A program made the position numbers and the translations under genes. From Pseudomonas viridiflava (lineage in GTDB: Bacteria; Pseudomonadota; Gammaproteobacteria; Pseudomonadales; Pseudomonadaceae): a DNA stretch of 64,000 nucleotides. Where the stretch lies: assembly GCF_900573885.1 (NCBI RefSeq), contig NZ_UPSE01000601.1, positions 62,001-126,000 on the forward strand, given 5' to 3'. The notes beneath the pieces were generated by a model. The model did not search any database. It was not told where the DNA came from and worked only from the letters and a program-made list of their open reading frames with translations. Shown one piece after another: positions 25,674 through 35,058 of this stretch (position 1 is the stretch's first letter; each line of letters starts with the position of its first letter).

Positions 25674-26339
25674 TTAAAGCAGACCGTCGATGAGCAGGCG
25701 GTAGTCTTCCACTGCGCTGAACTCTTCGGTGTCTTTCGGCCCTTTACGGCTGTCCGGCTCGCGCACGGCCAGCAGGTGCGCGACACCGTATTCCCGAGCG
25801 CTGCGCAGAATCGGCAGGCTGTCGTCGATAAACAGGCTGCGCTCGGGCTCGAAGGCAAAGTCGTTTTGCAGGGCGGCCCAGAAACGTTGGTCTTCCTTTG
25901 GGAAGCCGTAATCGTGGGAGCTGATCAGGCGGTCGAAGTAGGGCGCCAGTTCAATGCGCTCCATTTTCAGCGACAGCGAGTCGCGGTGCGCATTAGTGAT
26001 CAGCACCACACGCTTGCCGGCCTGGCGCAGGGCGACCAGAAACTTGTCGGCGTCGGGGCGCAGAGAAATCAGGTGGGCCACTTCCCGTTTCAGCTCGCGA
26101 ATCGGCAAGTTGAGCTGAGCGGTCCAGAAGTCGGTGCAGTACCAGTTCAGCTGGCCGGCGTGATCGCGAAACAGCGGCAGCATATGGGCGTTGGCCTGCT
26201 CGCGGCTGAGGCCGTGCACGTCGGCGTAGCGCTGGGGCAAGTGCTCCAGCCAGAAGTGGTTGTCGAAGTGCAGATCCAGCAACGTGCCGTCCATGTCGAG
26301 CAGAACGGTGTCGATGGAAGACCATGGCAGGTGGGACAT
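25674..26339 (-). CDS. yrfG: GMP/IMP nucleotidase YrfG (HAD family)
   Basis: A 221-residue haloacid dehalogenase-type phosphatase. The motifs are LDMDGTLLDLHFDN (motif I, Asp nucleophile), VVLITNAHRDS (motif II), GFPKEDQRFW (motif III Lys), and SLFIDDSLPILRSA (motif IV). It dephosphorylates GMP and IMP in E. coli. The ATG at 26339 (MSHLPWSSID) was selected over an upstream ATG on family length. It is divergent from nudE, an arrangement conserved in Pseudomonas. Confidence 0.92.
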   Translation of the reverse strand: MSHLPWSSIDTVLLDMDGTLLDLHFDNHFWLEHLPQRYADVHGLSREQANAHMLPLFRDHAGQLNWYCTDFWTAQLNLPIRELKREVAHLISLRPDADKFLVALRQAGKRVVLITNAHRDSLSLKMERIELAPYFDRLISSHDYGFPKEDQRFWAALQNDFAFEPERSLFIDDSLPILRSAREYGVAHLLAVREPDSRKGPKDTEEFSAVEDYRLLIDGLL

Positions 26340-26486
26340 AACGATAGCTCTGCAGGGGAAGTGGCGTTTTTCACACACGCTGTAAGGAAAAGAGGCGTGA
26401 TCTAGTCAGCAAGCGTAATCCGGCGCGGCGACAATCCGAAAAGCCGCGTTATGATAACCCGCCAGGTCATGCCAAGGAGCCGTCCC

Positions 26487-27065
26487 ATGCGTCAGAAACC
26501 CACCGTCCTCAACCGCGAAATAGTGGCCAGTAGCCGCCTGTTCCGCGTCGAGGAACTGCAGCTGCGTTTCAGCAATGGCGTGGAACGCACCTACGAACGG
26601 CTGGTGGGCAAGGGCGCAGGCTACGGCGCGGTAATGATCGTGGCGATGGCCGACGACGAGCATGTATTGCTGGTCGAAGAGTTCTGCGCCGGCACCGACG
26701 ATTACCAGATCTCATGCCCTAAAGGGCTGATCGAACCGGGCGAAGACGTGCTGGACGCCGCCAACCGTGAACTCAAGGAAGAAGCCGGCTTTGGCGCCCG
26801 CAAACTGGAACGGCTGACCGAGCTTTCCCTGTCGCCGGGTTATATGAGTCAGGTCATTCAAGTGGTGCTGGCGCGCGACCTGTATCCCGAAACGCTGCCG
26901 GGCGATGAGCCGGAGCCCATGGGCGTTGAGCGCTTCAGCCTGCACGAGCTGTCGAGCCTGGCTCAACATCCGCAATTCAGCGAAGGCCGCGCGCTGGCCG
27001 CCCTCTATCTGGCGCGTGACGTGCTGACACAGCGCGGCGAATTCACGCCGGCGGTGCGTTCGTGA
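26487..27065 (+). CDS. nudE: ADP compounds hydrolase NudE
   Basis: A 192-residue Nudix hydrolase that cleaves ADP-ribose, NADH and related ADP compounds. The Nudix box reads GLIEPGEDVLDAANRELKEE followed by AGF, with all catalytic Glu residues. The ribosome site AAGGAG is 8 bp upstream of the ATG at 26487. It overlaps cysQ by 4 bp (GTGA), so the two are coupled. Confidence 0.93.
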   Translation: MRQKPTVLNREIVASSRLFRVEELQLRFSNGVERTYERLVGKGAGYGAVMIVAMADDEHVLLVEEFCAGTDDYQISCPKGLIEPGEDVLDAANRELKEEAGFGARKLERLTELSLSPGYMSQVIQVVLARDLYPETLPGDEPEPMGVERFSLHELSSLAQHPQFSEGRALAALYLARDVLTQRGEFTPAVRS

Positions 27066-27886
27066 GTCTGCTGCCGTTGATGGAGCAGGTGGTCGCCCTG
27101 GCCCGTGAAGCGGGCGCGGCCATTCTTCCGTATTGGCGCAGTGGCGTGGCGGTAACCGCCAAGGCCGATGACTCGCCCGTGACCGCTGCCGATCTGGCCG
27201 CCCACCACATTCTGGTCGCGGGCCTGACGGCGCTGGATTCGACTATTCCGGTGCTGTCCGAAGAAGCTGCCGACATTCCCCTCAGCGAGCGCGCCCAGTG
27301 GACGCGCTGGTGGGTGGTCGATCCGTTGGACGGCACCAAGGAATTTATCAGCGGCAGCGACGAATTCACCGTTAACGTCGCCCTGGTGGAAAACGGCAAG
27401 GTGCTGTTTGGCGTGGTCGGCATGCCCACCACCGGCCGTTACTTCTACGGCGGTGCCGGCCTCGGTGCCTGGCGCTGCGATGCCCACGGCCAGCCGCAGG
27501 CCGTCAGCGTTCGAACTGCCCCGGAGCAGGCGTTCACGGTGGTTGCCAGCCGACGTCATTCCAGTCCCGAGCAGGAGCAATTACTGGCCGGGCTGAGCGT
27601 ATTGGTCGGCGATCTGCAACTGGTGAGCGTGGGCAGCTCATTGAAATTCTGCCTGCTCGCCGAAGGCGCGGCCGACTGCTATCCGCGACTGGCGCCCACC
27701 TCTCAATGGGACACCGCCGCTGCGCAAGGCGTGCTCGAAGGTGCCGGTGGCGAAGTGCTGGATATTGGCGGCGAGGTGCTCACCTACGAAGCCCGTGAGT
27801 CGTTCCTCAATCCGTTCTTTCTGGCCCTGCCGGCAGGCGCCCCATGGCGCGGCGATCTGTTGCGGTTGGCCAAAGGGTTGAGCTGA
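27062..27886 (+). CDS. cysQ: 3'(2'),5'-bisphosphate nucleotidase CysQ
   Basis: A 274-residue Mg-dependent phosphatase of the inositol monophosphatase superfamily that removes 3'-phosphate from PAP, a by-product of sulfate assimilation. The metal-binding motif is WVVDPLDGTKEFISG (DPLDGT), with the second motif SQWDTAAAQGVLEGAGG. The start is GTG at 27062, overlapping the nudE stop. Two related repeat units follow before the fabY gene. Confidence 0.93.
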   Translation: MSLLPLMEQVVALAREAGAAILPYWRSGVAVTAKADDSPVTAADLAAHHILVAGLTALDSTIPVLSEEAADIPLSERAQWTRWWVVDPLDGTKEFISGSDEFTVNVALVENGKVLFGVVGMPTTGRYFYGGAGLGAWRCDAHGQPQAVSVRTAPEQAFTVVASRRHSSPEQEQLLAGLSVLVGDLQLVSVGSSLKFCLLAEGAADCYPRLAPTSQWDTAAAQGVLEGAGGEVLDIGGEVLTYEARESFLNPFFLALPAGAPWRGDLLRLAKGLS

Positions 27887-27899
27887 ATTCGCTGTGGAT

Positions 27900-27947
27900 C
27901 GTAGGTTGGGTCGGTCCGCGTTCGGTGAGCGCAGCGAAGCCCAACAA
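27900..27947. repeat. GTAGGTTGGG family repeat (copy 2a)
   Basis: CGTAGGTTGGGTCGGTCCGC and GGTGAGCGCAGCGAAGCCCAAC make one half of the palindromic family, immediately after cysQ. Confidence 0.8.
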
Positions 27948-28033
27948 GGAGCCCAAAGGGCTCCGTGTGTAGATAACCGCTAGTACCTATCACCTGACAG
28001 CGGGACCGATAAGCGCCGGCCTTTGGCCGGCCT

Positions 28034-28065
28034 GTTGGGCTTCGCTGCGCTTAACCCAACCTACG
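28034..28065. repeat. GTAGGTTGGG family repeat (copy 2b, inverted)
   Basis: GTTGGGCTTCGCTGCGCTTA followed by ACCCAACCTACG is the inverted half. With copy 2a it brackets about 165 bp between convergent cysQ and fabY. Confidence 0.8.
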
Positions 28066-28075
28066 GACATGTTGC

Positions 28076-29980
28076 TTACAACATGTCCTTGAAACGCTCA
28101 TCTTTCTTGAACACCAGCGGCTGGCTGAAGCCTGGAATGCGCATCTGCTCGGTGCTGATTTCGATGGCCTGGTCTTCGATCATGTCCTGGCCGAAGTTGT
28201 AGATGATGTCGAGCTGGCCATGCAGGGCGCGCTGGTCGTAGGCCTTGGCGTTGGCGCGGGTCTGCTCGCGACGGGCAACGTAGTCGGCGAAGGCTTGTTC
28301 GCCATGGCGTTTTTTCAGCATGCGTTCGGCAACGTGGGGCGCGAGGATCACGCCGCTGGCATTGTTGCCGCCAAACCCTTTCGAGTTGATAAAGCACACA
28401 TCCAGTTGCCCGGCGCCCACGTTACGGTCCTGGGTGGCGATTGCCAGGTGCTGCTGGTGCACGTCCGGGGCAACGGCGTCGATGGTTTTGATGCCGGGAA
28501 TGATGCCGTACTTGAAGGTGCCCAGCGCCGAAATCAGTTGATCGCCACTGGCGGTGGCGAGCGAATGGCCGACGAACGCTTTGACGGCGGTGACCGGCCA
28601 GCTCGGGATTTCAAAGGCCGCCGCGACGCGATCAAGCAGCTCCGATTCAGTGAGACGGTTCGCCGGCGTGCTGGAGCCGTGAGCATGGATGAAACTGCGT
28701 TGTTGAACGCCTTCCAGGCCGACGATTTGCACCGCGCTGGCAACGGCTTTGGCAACGGTCAGGTAGTTGCCCGGGCCAGGCGCAGAAATGGATTTCTTGA
28801 AGCCGTCGGCATTGATGAATACATCGGCGACCGCACCGTGAATATCGGCGCCAAGCTCCAGGGCCAGGGCGTCGTCCATCAGCACGATGTATTGCGCGGA
28901 CTCCGCCAGCGTGAAGCCGCAGTTCTCGCCAAACGGACGGCTGGCGCGGCGGAAGTCGACGTCGTCGCGCCCTTCAATCAGGCGCAAGCCTTCCTCGGTC
29001 GCCAGAGCGCCCATGGCGCTGTAACCCTCGATGCATTCCGAAAGGATCGGCGCCTCGCTGTTGCCGACAATGGCCACGCGCACCTGGCCCGCGGCAATGA
29101 CGTCGATGGCTTTTTGCAGGTTGTAGAGGAACGTGGCGCAGGCACCGGTCACGCTGCCGGTGGTGCCGACGCTGCCCAGCACGTAGGCGTTGATAAAGTC
29201 GGTGGGCATGCTGTTGAAGCCCAGCGGAAGCTGCTTGGCCGATACACGCTGCCCTTTGAGGCGCGATTGCATCAGGCCGCCGAAACCGGTGTCATCGAGC
29301 TGGCTCATGATGCTGCCGGAGAACACCGCCACTTCGTCAGGCTGCACGTGGCTGACAATGGTCTGCCAGTCCAGGCCGGTGGAGCGGAGGGCGTCCGTGG
29401 CGGCCACCACCGACATCTGCAAACCGCGTGGGTGAAAGCGGGAGTTGTACAGCTCGCTCGGCTCGAAGCCGGTCGGCAATTGCCCGGCGGATTTCACGCT
29501 GAGGGCGCGGTAGCTGTCGACCTTGAATTCGCAGCTGCCGTGCAACGTCACCTGCACCTGATTGCCTTCCAGGGTTTCCACCGCCCAGTTGGCGGGCAGT
29601 GGTTCGGGCAGTTGTTTGCGCTGGGTAATAAAGGTCAGGGGCTGGGTGGGGCTGGTGTCGACTTCAAGGCTTTTCTGCCAGTGCACCGCGTCCGGGTCGA
29701 GGTGCTGCTTCTCGATGCGGCGCACCAGCGTGGACTGCAGAATCTGCGGGCCGAAACGCTCTTCAACGTCGGCGGCGGCCAGCGTATTGCCGGTGGCGTC
29801 TTTATAGGTGCCGTCTACATAACTGACCAGCTTCATCATCACGGCCAGACCGACCAGGGTTTCAAGCCGTGCGGCGGCGTCCATCGACTCAAGCACGGTT
29901 CGACGGAAACCATGGTGGAAGGAGCTACGGCCTGCGGCGTTATACCCACCAAACCCAACGATGACTGGTAGTCGAGACAT
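28076..29980 (-). CDS. fabY: Beta-ketoacyl-ACP synthase FabY (initiates fatty acid synthesis)
   Basis: A 634-residue condensing enzyme that joins acetyl-CoA to malonyl-ACP and so starts fatty acid synthesis in Pseudomonas. The triad is visible in SVTGACATFLYN (Cys), FIHAHGSSTPANRL (His) and VKAFVGHSLATASGD (His). The length, the extra N-terminal region of about 200 residues and the neighbours (cysQ, nudE, arc genes) agree with P. aeruginosa PA5174. A good ribosome site (AAGGAG) precedes the ATG. Two palindromes lie upstream at 30118-30161. Confidence 0.95.
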   Translation of the reverse strand: MSRLPVIVGFGGYNAAGRSSFHHGFRRTVLESMDAAARLETLVGLAVMMKLVSYVDGTYKDATGNTLAAADVEERFGPQILQSTLVRRIEKQHLDPDAVHWQKSLEVDTSPTQPLTFITQRKQLPEPLPANWAVETLEGNQVQVTLHGSCEFKVDSYRALSVKSAGQLPTGFEPSELYNSRFHPRGLQMSVVAATDALRSTGLDWQTIVSHVQPDEVAVFSGSIMSQLDDTGFGGLMQSRLKGQRVSAKQLPLGFNSMPTDFINAYVLGSVGTTGSVTGACATFLYNLQKAIDVIAAGQVRVAIVGNSEAPILSECIEGYSAMGALATEEGLRLIEGRDDVDFRRASRPFGENCGFTLAESAQYIVLMDDALALELGADIHGAVADVFINADGFKKSISAPGPGNYLTVAKAVASAVQIVGLEGVQQRSFIHAHGSSTPANRLTESELLDRVAAAFEIPSWPVTAVKAFVGHSLATASGDQLISALGTFKYGIIPGIKTIDAVAPDVHQQHLAIATQDRNVGAGQLDVCFINSKGFGGNNASGVILAPHVAERMLKKRHGEQAFADYVARREQTRANAKAYDQRALHGQLDIIYNFGQDMIEDQAIEISTEQMRIPGFSQPLVFKKDERFKDML

Positions 29981-30117
29981 CTAGCGCAAACTCCTTAAAA
30001 AATACCAGGGCAAGCCGGCTAGGCTGGAAAGGCTCGCCGATAGTCGATCAATTGAAATGATGATGACGGCCCCGTTTAGTGGGCACGCTTGATCGAGAGA
30101 CTATGCTGACGCGAGCT

Positions 30118-30161
30118 GTGACTAATGAGTCACTGTTGACGGCAAGGTTGTTGGCCGTCAA
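30118..30161. promoter_or_regulatory. Two adjacent palindromes between fabY and arcC
   Basis: GTGACT-AATG-AGTCAC (30118-30133) is followed by TTGACGGC and its inverse GCCGTCAA (30136-30161, 10-bp spacer). They lie about 140-180 bp upstream of the fabY ATG and 87 bp after the arcC stop on the same strand. They could be a fabY operator or part of the arc operon end; no T-run follows on the minus strand. Confidence 0.4.
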
Positions 30162-30247
30162 GGCTGCTCGTCTGGCTGTAAGGAGGGGCTTAAATCGGGG
30201 AAGGGTGGATCGGTCCGCGCGCAGACCCACCCACCTGTGGCGTTGCT

Positions 30248-31177
30248 TCAGCGGTAGCTGATTTCCGTGCTGGCGGTGGAAACCCGGGTGCCGGCTTTGC
30301 CTTGAACGATGGCTTCGATGTCGGCCAGTGAACCGATCACCGCGACCTTGCCGGTGTTACGGGCAAATTCACAGGCAGCCTGCACTTTCGGGCCCATGGA
30401 GCCGGCGGCGAAGCCCAGACGCTCGAGTTCGTCCGGATGCGCTTGCGCGATGGCCTTCTGAGTCGGTTTTCCCCAGTCGATATAGGTAGCGTTGACGTCG
30501 GTGGCGATCACCAGCAGGTCTGCGGTGAGTTGCTCAGCCAGCAGGGCAGAGCACAGGTCTTTGTCGATCACCGCCTCCACACCTTCAAGTTTTCCGTCAG
30601 TGTTGTAGAGGGTTGGAATACCGCCACCGCCTGCGCAGATGACGATGGTGCCGTGATCCAGCAACCATTTGACCGGGCGGATCTCGAAGATCTGCTTCGG
30701 CCGTGGGCTGGCCACCACGCGGCGGAATTTGTCGCCGTCCGGTGCAATGCTCCAGCCTTTTTCAGCGGCGAGGCGCTCGGCATCTTCCTTCGAATACACC
30801 GGGCCGATGGGCTTGGTCGGGTTGTTGAAAGCGGGGTCGTTGGCATCCACTTCCACTTGGGTGAGCAGCGTTGCGAAGGGCACTTCGAACGGCAGCAGAT
30901 TGCCCAGCTCCTGTTCGATCATGTAGCCGATCATGCCTTCGGTTTCCGCGCCGAGCACATCCAGCGGATACGGATTCACCGAGGTGTACGCCGCCGCTTG
31001 CAGCGCCAGCAGCCCGACCTGCGGCCCGTTACCATGGGCTATGACGAGCTGGTTTCCTGCGTGAACCTTGGCAATTTGCTCAACGGCGATACGGACGTTT
31101 TCACGTTGATTGCCAGCGGTCATGGGTTCGCCACGACGCAATAGGGCATTCCCACCCAAAGCGACAACAATGCGCAT
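30248..31177 (-). CDS. arcC: Carbamate kinase
   Basis: A 309-residue kinase making ATP and releasing NH3 and CO2 from carbamoyl phosphate, the last step of the arginine deiminase pathway. It begins MRIVVALGGNALL and contains AHGNGPQVGLLALQ, ICAGGGGIP, and the DKDLCSALLAEQ segment, typical of the family. The ATG at 31177 matches the family start, with the ribosome site AGGAGAACG just upstream. It is the distal gene of arcDABC. Confidence 0.96.
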   Translation of the reverse strand: MRIVVALGGNALLRRGEPMTAGNQRENVRIAVEQIAKVHAGNQLVIAHGNGPQVGLLALQAAAYTSVNPYPLDVLGAETEGMIGYMIEQELGNLLPFEVPFATLLTQVEVDANDPAFNNPTKPIGPVYSKEDAERLAAEKGWSIAPDGDKFRRVVASPRPKQIFEIRPVKWLLDHGTIVICAGGGGIPTLYNTDGKLEGVEAVIDKDLCSALLAEQLTADLLVIATDVNATYIDWGKPTQKAIAQAHPDELERLGFAAGSMGPKVQAACEFARNTGKVAVIGSLADIEAIVQGKAGTRVSTASTEISYR

Positions 31178-31207
31178 GAGCGTTCTCCTGAAAGATAAAG
31201 AAGAGGA

Positions 31208-31234
31208 GCGGCGTGGCAATGGATGCCACGCCGC
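31208..31234 (-). other. Intercistronic hairpin arcB-arcC
   Basis: The perfect 11-bp stem GCGGCGTGGCA/TGCCACGCCGC with a 5-nt loop lies between the arcB stop and the arcC ribosome site. It has no T-run, so it is more likely an mRNA processing or stability element than a terminator. Confidence 0.7.
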
Positions 31235-31240
31235 AAGAGG

Positions 31241-32251
31241 TCAGATGTCGGCCATGGCCGCGACCAGAATCGCTTTGATGGTGTGCATGCGGTTCTCGGC
31301 CTGCTCGAAGGCGATGTTGTACGGCGACTCGAACACGTCTTCGGTAACCTCAACGCCATTGGCCAGGTGCGGGTAGCGGCTGGCGATGTCTTTGCCGACC
31401 TTGGTTTCGCTGTTGTGGAACGCGGGCAGGCAGTGCATGAACTTCACGCGCGGATTGCCGGCGGCCTTCATCAGGTCGGTGTTCACCTGGTAGGGCAGCA
31501 GCTGTTCGATGCGCTGGTCCCATGCTTCCATCGGCTCACCCATCGACACCCAGACGTCGGTGTGGATGAAGTCCACGCCTTTGACGGCTTCTTTCGGGTC
31601 TTCGGTCAGGGTGATGCGGGCACCGCTTTCTTCGGCGAAGCCTTGGCACTGTTTAACCAGTTCATCGGTCGGCCACAGGGCTTTCGGCGCGCCGATGCGG
31701 ACATCCATGCCCAGCTTGGCGCCGATCAGCAGCAACGAGTTGCCCATGTTGTTGCGGGCGTCGCCCAGGTAGGCGTAGCTGATGTCGTGCAGGGGTTTAT
31801 CGCTGTGTTCACGCATGGTGAGCACGTCGGCAATCATCTGGGTGGGGTGGAATTCGGCGGTCAGCCCGTTGAACACCGGAACGCCAGCGTATTGAGCCAG
31901 TTCTTCGACAATTTCCTGGCCGTAGCCACGGTATTCGATTGCGTCGAACATGCGGCCCAGCACACGGGCGGTGTCCTTCATGCTTTCTTTGTGGCCGATT
32001 TGCGAAGACTGCGGGTCGATGTAGGTGACGTTGGCGCCCTGATCATAAGCGGCCACTTCAAAGGCGCAGCGGGTGCGGGTGGAGGTTTTCTCGAAAATCA
32101 GCGCGATGTTTTTGCGCTTCAGGTGCTGTTGCTCGGTGCCGGTGTATTTGGCGCGTTTCAGGTCGCGGGACAGATCGAGGAGGAAGCGCAGCTCGCGTTG
32201 GCTATGGTGCATCAAGCTGAGCAGGCTGCGGTTGTGCATGTTGAACGCCAT
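31241..32251 (-). CDS. arcB: Catabolic ornithine carbamoyltransferase
   Basis: A 336-residue enzyme that phosphorolyses citrulline to ornithine and carbamoyl phosphate. The carbamoyl-phosphate motif is FEKTSTRTRCAFEVA, with the ornithine-binding FMHCLPAFHN near the C-terminus. It sits second from the end of arcDABC. Length and motifs are those of the catabolic, not the anabolic (ArgF), enzyme. Confidence 0.95.
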   Translation of the reverse strand: MAFNMHNRSLLSLMHHSQRELRFLLDLSRDLKRAKYTGTEQQHLKRKNIALIFEKTSTRTRCAFEVAAYDQGANVTYIDPQSSQIGHKESMKDTARVLGRMFDAIEYRGYGQEIVEELAQYAGVPVFNGLTAEFHPTQMIADVLTMREHSDKPLHDISYAYLGDARNNMGNSLLLIGAKLGMDVRIGAPKALWPTDELVKQCQGFAEESGARITLTEDPKEAVKGVDFIHTDVWVSMGEPMEAWDQRIEQLLPYQVNTDLMKAAGNPRVKFMHCLPAFHNSETKVGKDIASRYPHLANGVEVTEDVFESPYNIAFEQAENRMHTIKAILVAAMADI

Positions 32252-32283
32252 TTTCTTACTCTCCTACATAAAAGAATCGGTAT

Positions 32284-32308
32284 GGCGCCGCGCTTCAGAG
32301 GCGGCGCC
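32284..32308 (-). other. Intercistronic hairpin arcA-arcB
   Basis: Arms GGCGCCGC (32284-32291) and GCGGCGCC (32301-32308) form a strong stem in the 74-bp gap. Transcription of the operon passes it. An RNA processing site here would fit the multiple mRNAs reported for P. aeruginosa arcDABC. Confidence 0.65.
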
Positions 32309-32325
32309 AGTGGCTAAAAAGGTTC

Positions 32326-33576
32326 TCAGTAATCGATAGGGTCGCGAATGATCGGGCAGGTCATGCAGTGGCCACCGCCGCGGCCTCGGCCCAGTTCGCC
32401 GGCACTGATGGTGATCACCTCGACGCCCGCTTTGCGCAACAGCGTGTTGGTGTAAGTGTTGCGGTCGTAACCCACCACCACACCCGGTTCGAGGGCCACG
32501 ACGTTGTTGCCGTCGTCCCACTGCTCGCGTTCGGCTTCAAACGAATTGCCGCCGGTTGGAACCACGCGCAGCTGTTTCAGGTTCAGCGCTTCGCCCACTA
32601 CTTCGATGAAGTTCTTGTCTTCGCGGCGCGCGTCCAGCCCGTCCGGGCGGCTCTCGTCGGGGCGAATGCTGAATGGAACGATGGCGTCCACCGCTTCGGC
32701 AAAAACGGTGACCAGATCGCGGTCGCAGAAGCTGAACACGGTGTCCAGGTGCATGGCCGCCCGGGATTTCGGCAGGCCGGCAACGATCACGCGCTCGGCG
32801 GCTTTGTTGGCAAACAGCGACTGCGCCAACTGCGCAACGGCCTGGTGAGTGGTGCGCTCACCCATGCCGACCAGCACCACGCCGTTGCCAATCGGCATCA
32901 CGTCGCCGCCTTCCAGCGAGGCTGCGCCGTGGTCCTGGTCCGGGTCGCCGTACCAGACCTTGAAGTCTTCATTGACGAAGTCTGGGTGGAATTTGTAGAT
33001 CGCCGTTACCAGCAGGGTTTCCTGGCGACGTGCTGGCCAATACATGGGGTTCAGGCTGACGCCGCCGTAGATCCAGCAGCTGTTGTCCCGGGTGAATTGA
33101 GTGTTGGGCAACGGAGGAAGAATGAAGCTGGAGCTGCCCAGGTAGTCGCGGAACATCTCAATGGCTTTGCCGCCAAAGCTGCCCGGCAGATCGCTGCCGG
33201 CAACGCCGCCAATCAGGTATTGAGCCAGCGCACGCGGCTCGAGGCTTTCCAGCCAGGAGCGCAGTTCGTTAACCAGGCCCAGGCCAACGTGATTGGCGGT
33301 GACTTTGCGATCCAGAATCCAGTTGCGGGCTTCGGGTATGGAAACGGTTTCAGTGAGCAGGTTGTGCATTTCCACCACTTCAACACCGCGCTCGCGCATC
33401 TTGGTGACAAAGTCGAAGTGGTCGCGTTTGGCCTGGCTCACCCACAGCACATCGTCAAACAGCAGCTCATCGCAATTGGTAGGGGTCAAGCGTTGGTGCG
33501 CCAGACCGGGAGAGCAGACCATCACTTTATGCAGTTTGCCCGCTTCGGAGTGGACGCCTAGTTTTCGCTGAGACAT
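32326..33576 (-). CDS. arcA: Arginine deiminase
   Basis: A 416-residue enzyme that hydrolyses arginine to citrulline and ammonia. The catalytic Cys is in the terminal GRGGGHCMTCPIIRD; FTRDNSCWIYGG and HLDTVFSFCD carry other active-site Asp and His residues. The ATG at 33576 (MSQRKLGVHSEAG) is the family start. The frame upstream reaches into arcD and is rejected. Confidence 0.97.
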   Translation of the reverse strand: MSQRKLGVHSEAGKLHKVMVCSPGLAHQRLTPTNCDELLFDDVLWVSQAKRDHFDFVTKMRERGVEVVEMHNLLTETVSIPEARNWILDRKVTANHVGLGLVNELRSWLESLEPRALAQYLIGGVAGSDLPGSFGGKAIEMFRDYLGSSSFILPPLPNTQFTRDNSCWIYGGVSLNPMYWPARRQETLLVTAIYKFHPDFVNEDFKVWYGDPDQDHGAASLEGGDVMPIGNGVVLVGMGERTTHQAVAQLAQSLFANKAAERVIVAGLPKSRAAMHLDTVFSFCDRDLVTVFAEAVDAIVPFSIRPDESRPDGLDARREDKNFIEVVGEALNLKQLRVVPTGGNSFEAEREQWDDGNNVVALEPGVVVGYDRNTYTNTLLRKAGVEVITISAGELGRGRGGGHCMTCPIIRDPIDY

Positions 33577-33599
33577 GGCAGTTTTCCTCGATTGCGTAA

Positions 33600-35027
33600 T
33601 TACAGGGTCAGGAAGCCGTCGTAGAGGCCGTAGCCCGCTACCAGGGCGCCAATTACCACCAGAGCGAAGATGCCTTTTTCGATCTGGGTAAATATGGGTT
33701 GGCCGAGTTCGCGCTTGGCCTTGGCGAACAGAATTGCGCCGGGTGCATACAGCAGGGCTGAGAGCAGCAGGTATTTGGTACCGCCGGCATACACCAGCCA
33801 CACCGCGTAGATCACTGCGATGCCGGCAATCGCCAGGTCTTTGTTGCGCTCTTTGGCCGCTGCTTCATAGGTTTCACCGCGTACCGCCAGCAGCAATGCA
33901 TAGGCTGCCGACCACAGGTACGGAACCAGAATCATCGACGTGGCGAGGTAGATCAGCGACAGGTAAGTGCTGGCAGAGAACAGGGTGATGATCAGGAAAA
34001 TCTGCACCATGGCGTTGGTCAGCCACAGCGCATTTACCGGCGCCTTGTTCACGTTCTCTTTGCGCAGGAACACCGGCATGGTGTGATCGTTCGCCGCAGC
34101 GAACAGAATTTCCGCACACAGCAGCACCCAGGACAGCAGGGCACCGAGCAGGGAAATGATCAGGCCGACGCTGATGAGCACAGCGCCCCAGTGGCCCACC
34201 ACATGCTCAAGCACGGCTGCCATGGAAGGGTTCTGCAGTTTGGCCAGTTCCGGCTGAGTCATGATGCCCAGCGACAGCACATTCACCAGCACCAGAATCA
34301 GCAGCACGCTGATGAAACCGATAATGGTCGCCTTGCCGACGTCCGAACGTTTCTCGGCGCGGGCCGAGAAGATGCTGGCGCCTTCGATGCCGATGAACAC
34401 CCACACGGTGACGAGCATCATGTTACGCACCTGGTCCATCACGCTGCCTAAATCAGGGTTTTTCAGGCCCCAGATATCCGCGGTGAAGATGTCCAGCTTG
34501 AAGGCAAAGAAGGCGATGAGGATGAACAGCAGCAGCGGCACGATCTTGGCGACGGTGGTCACCAGGTTGATAAACGCCGCCTCTTTCACCCCGCGCAACA
34601 CCAGAAAGTGCACCGCCCAAAGCAGCACGGAGGCACCGATGATGGCAGCGGGCGTATTGCCCTCGCCGAACACGGGGAAAAAGTAGCCGAGGGTGCTGAA
34701 CAGCAGAACGAAGTAGCCCACGTTACCGAGCCAGGCGCTGATCCAGTAACCCCACGCGGAAGAGAAACCCATGTAGTCGCCGAAGCCGGCTTTGGCGTAG
34801 GCGTAGACGCCGCCGTCCAGGTCCGGTTTGCGATTGGCGAGGGTTTGAAACACGAATGCCAGGGTAAGCATGCCGACTGCGGTAATTGCCCAGCCGATCA
34901 ATACGGCTCCGACGTCGGCGCTGGCGGCCATATTTTGTGGCAGCGAGAAAATCCCCCCGCCAATCATCGAACCGACGACTAGGGCAACCAGCGCACCTAG
35001 TCGCAGTTTGTGGGAAGAATCTGACAT
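33600..35027 (-). CDS. arcD: Arginine/ornithine antiporter
   Basis: A 475-residue APC-family permease with about 12 membrane helices, exchanging external arginine for internal ornithine. The first helix contains GSMIGGGIFSLPQNMA, the substrate-backbone motif of this family, and FIGIEGASIFSARAEKRSDVG follows in the middle. It is the first gene of arcDABC. The ATG at 35027 has an AAAGGA ribosome site; the promoter region lies 25-75 bp upstream. Confidence 0.96.
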   Translation of the reverse strand: MSDSSHKLRLGALVALVVGSMIGGGIFSLPQNMAASADVGAVLIGWAITAVGMLTLAFVFQTLANRKPDLDGGVYAYAKAGFGDYMGFSSAWGYWISAWLGNVGYFVLLFSTLGYFFPVFGEGNTPAAIIGASVLLWAVHFLVLRGVKEAAFINLVTTVAKIVPLLLFILIAFFAFKLDIFTADIWGLKNPDLGSVMDQVRNMMLVTVWVFIGIEGASIFSARAEKRSDVGKATIIGFISVLLILVLVNVLSLGIMTQPELAKLQNPSMAAVLEHVVGHWGAVLISVGLIISLLGALLSWVLLCAEILFAAANDHTMPVFLRKENVNKAPVNALWLTNAMVQIFLIITLFSASTYLSLIYLATSMILVPYLWSAAYALLLAVRGETYEAAAKERNKDLAIAGIAVIYAVWLVYAGGTKYLLLSALLYAPGAILFAKAKRELGQPIFTQIEKGIFALVVIGALVAGYGLYDGFLTL

Positions 35028-35058
35028 GGCTGTGGTCCTTTTTCAGAAGCGTTGCCTA

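Noticed and set aside
28220..29971. A 583-residue plus-strand frame opposite fabY
   Set aside because: It is the GC-rich mirror frame of a highly conserved gene, with low-complexity composition and no known domain.
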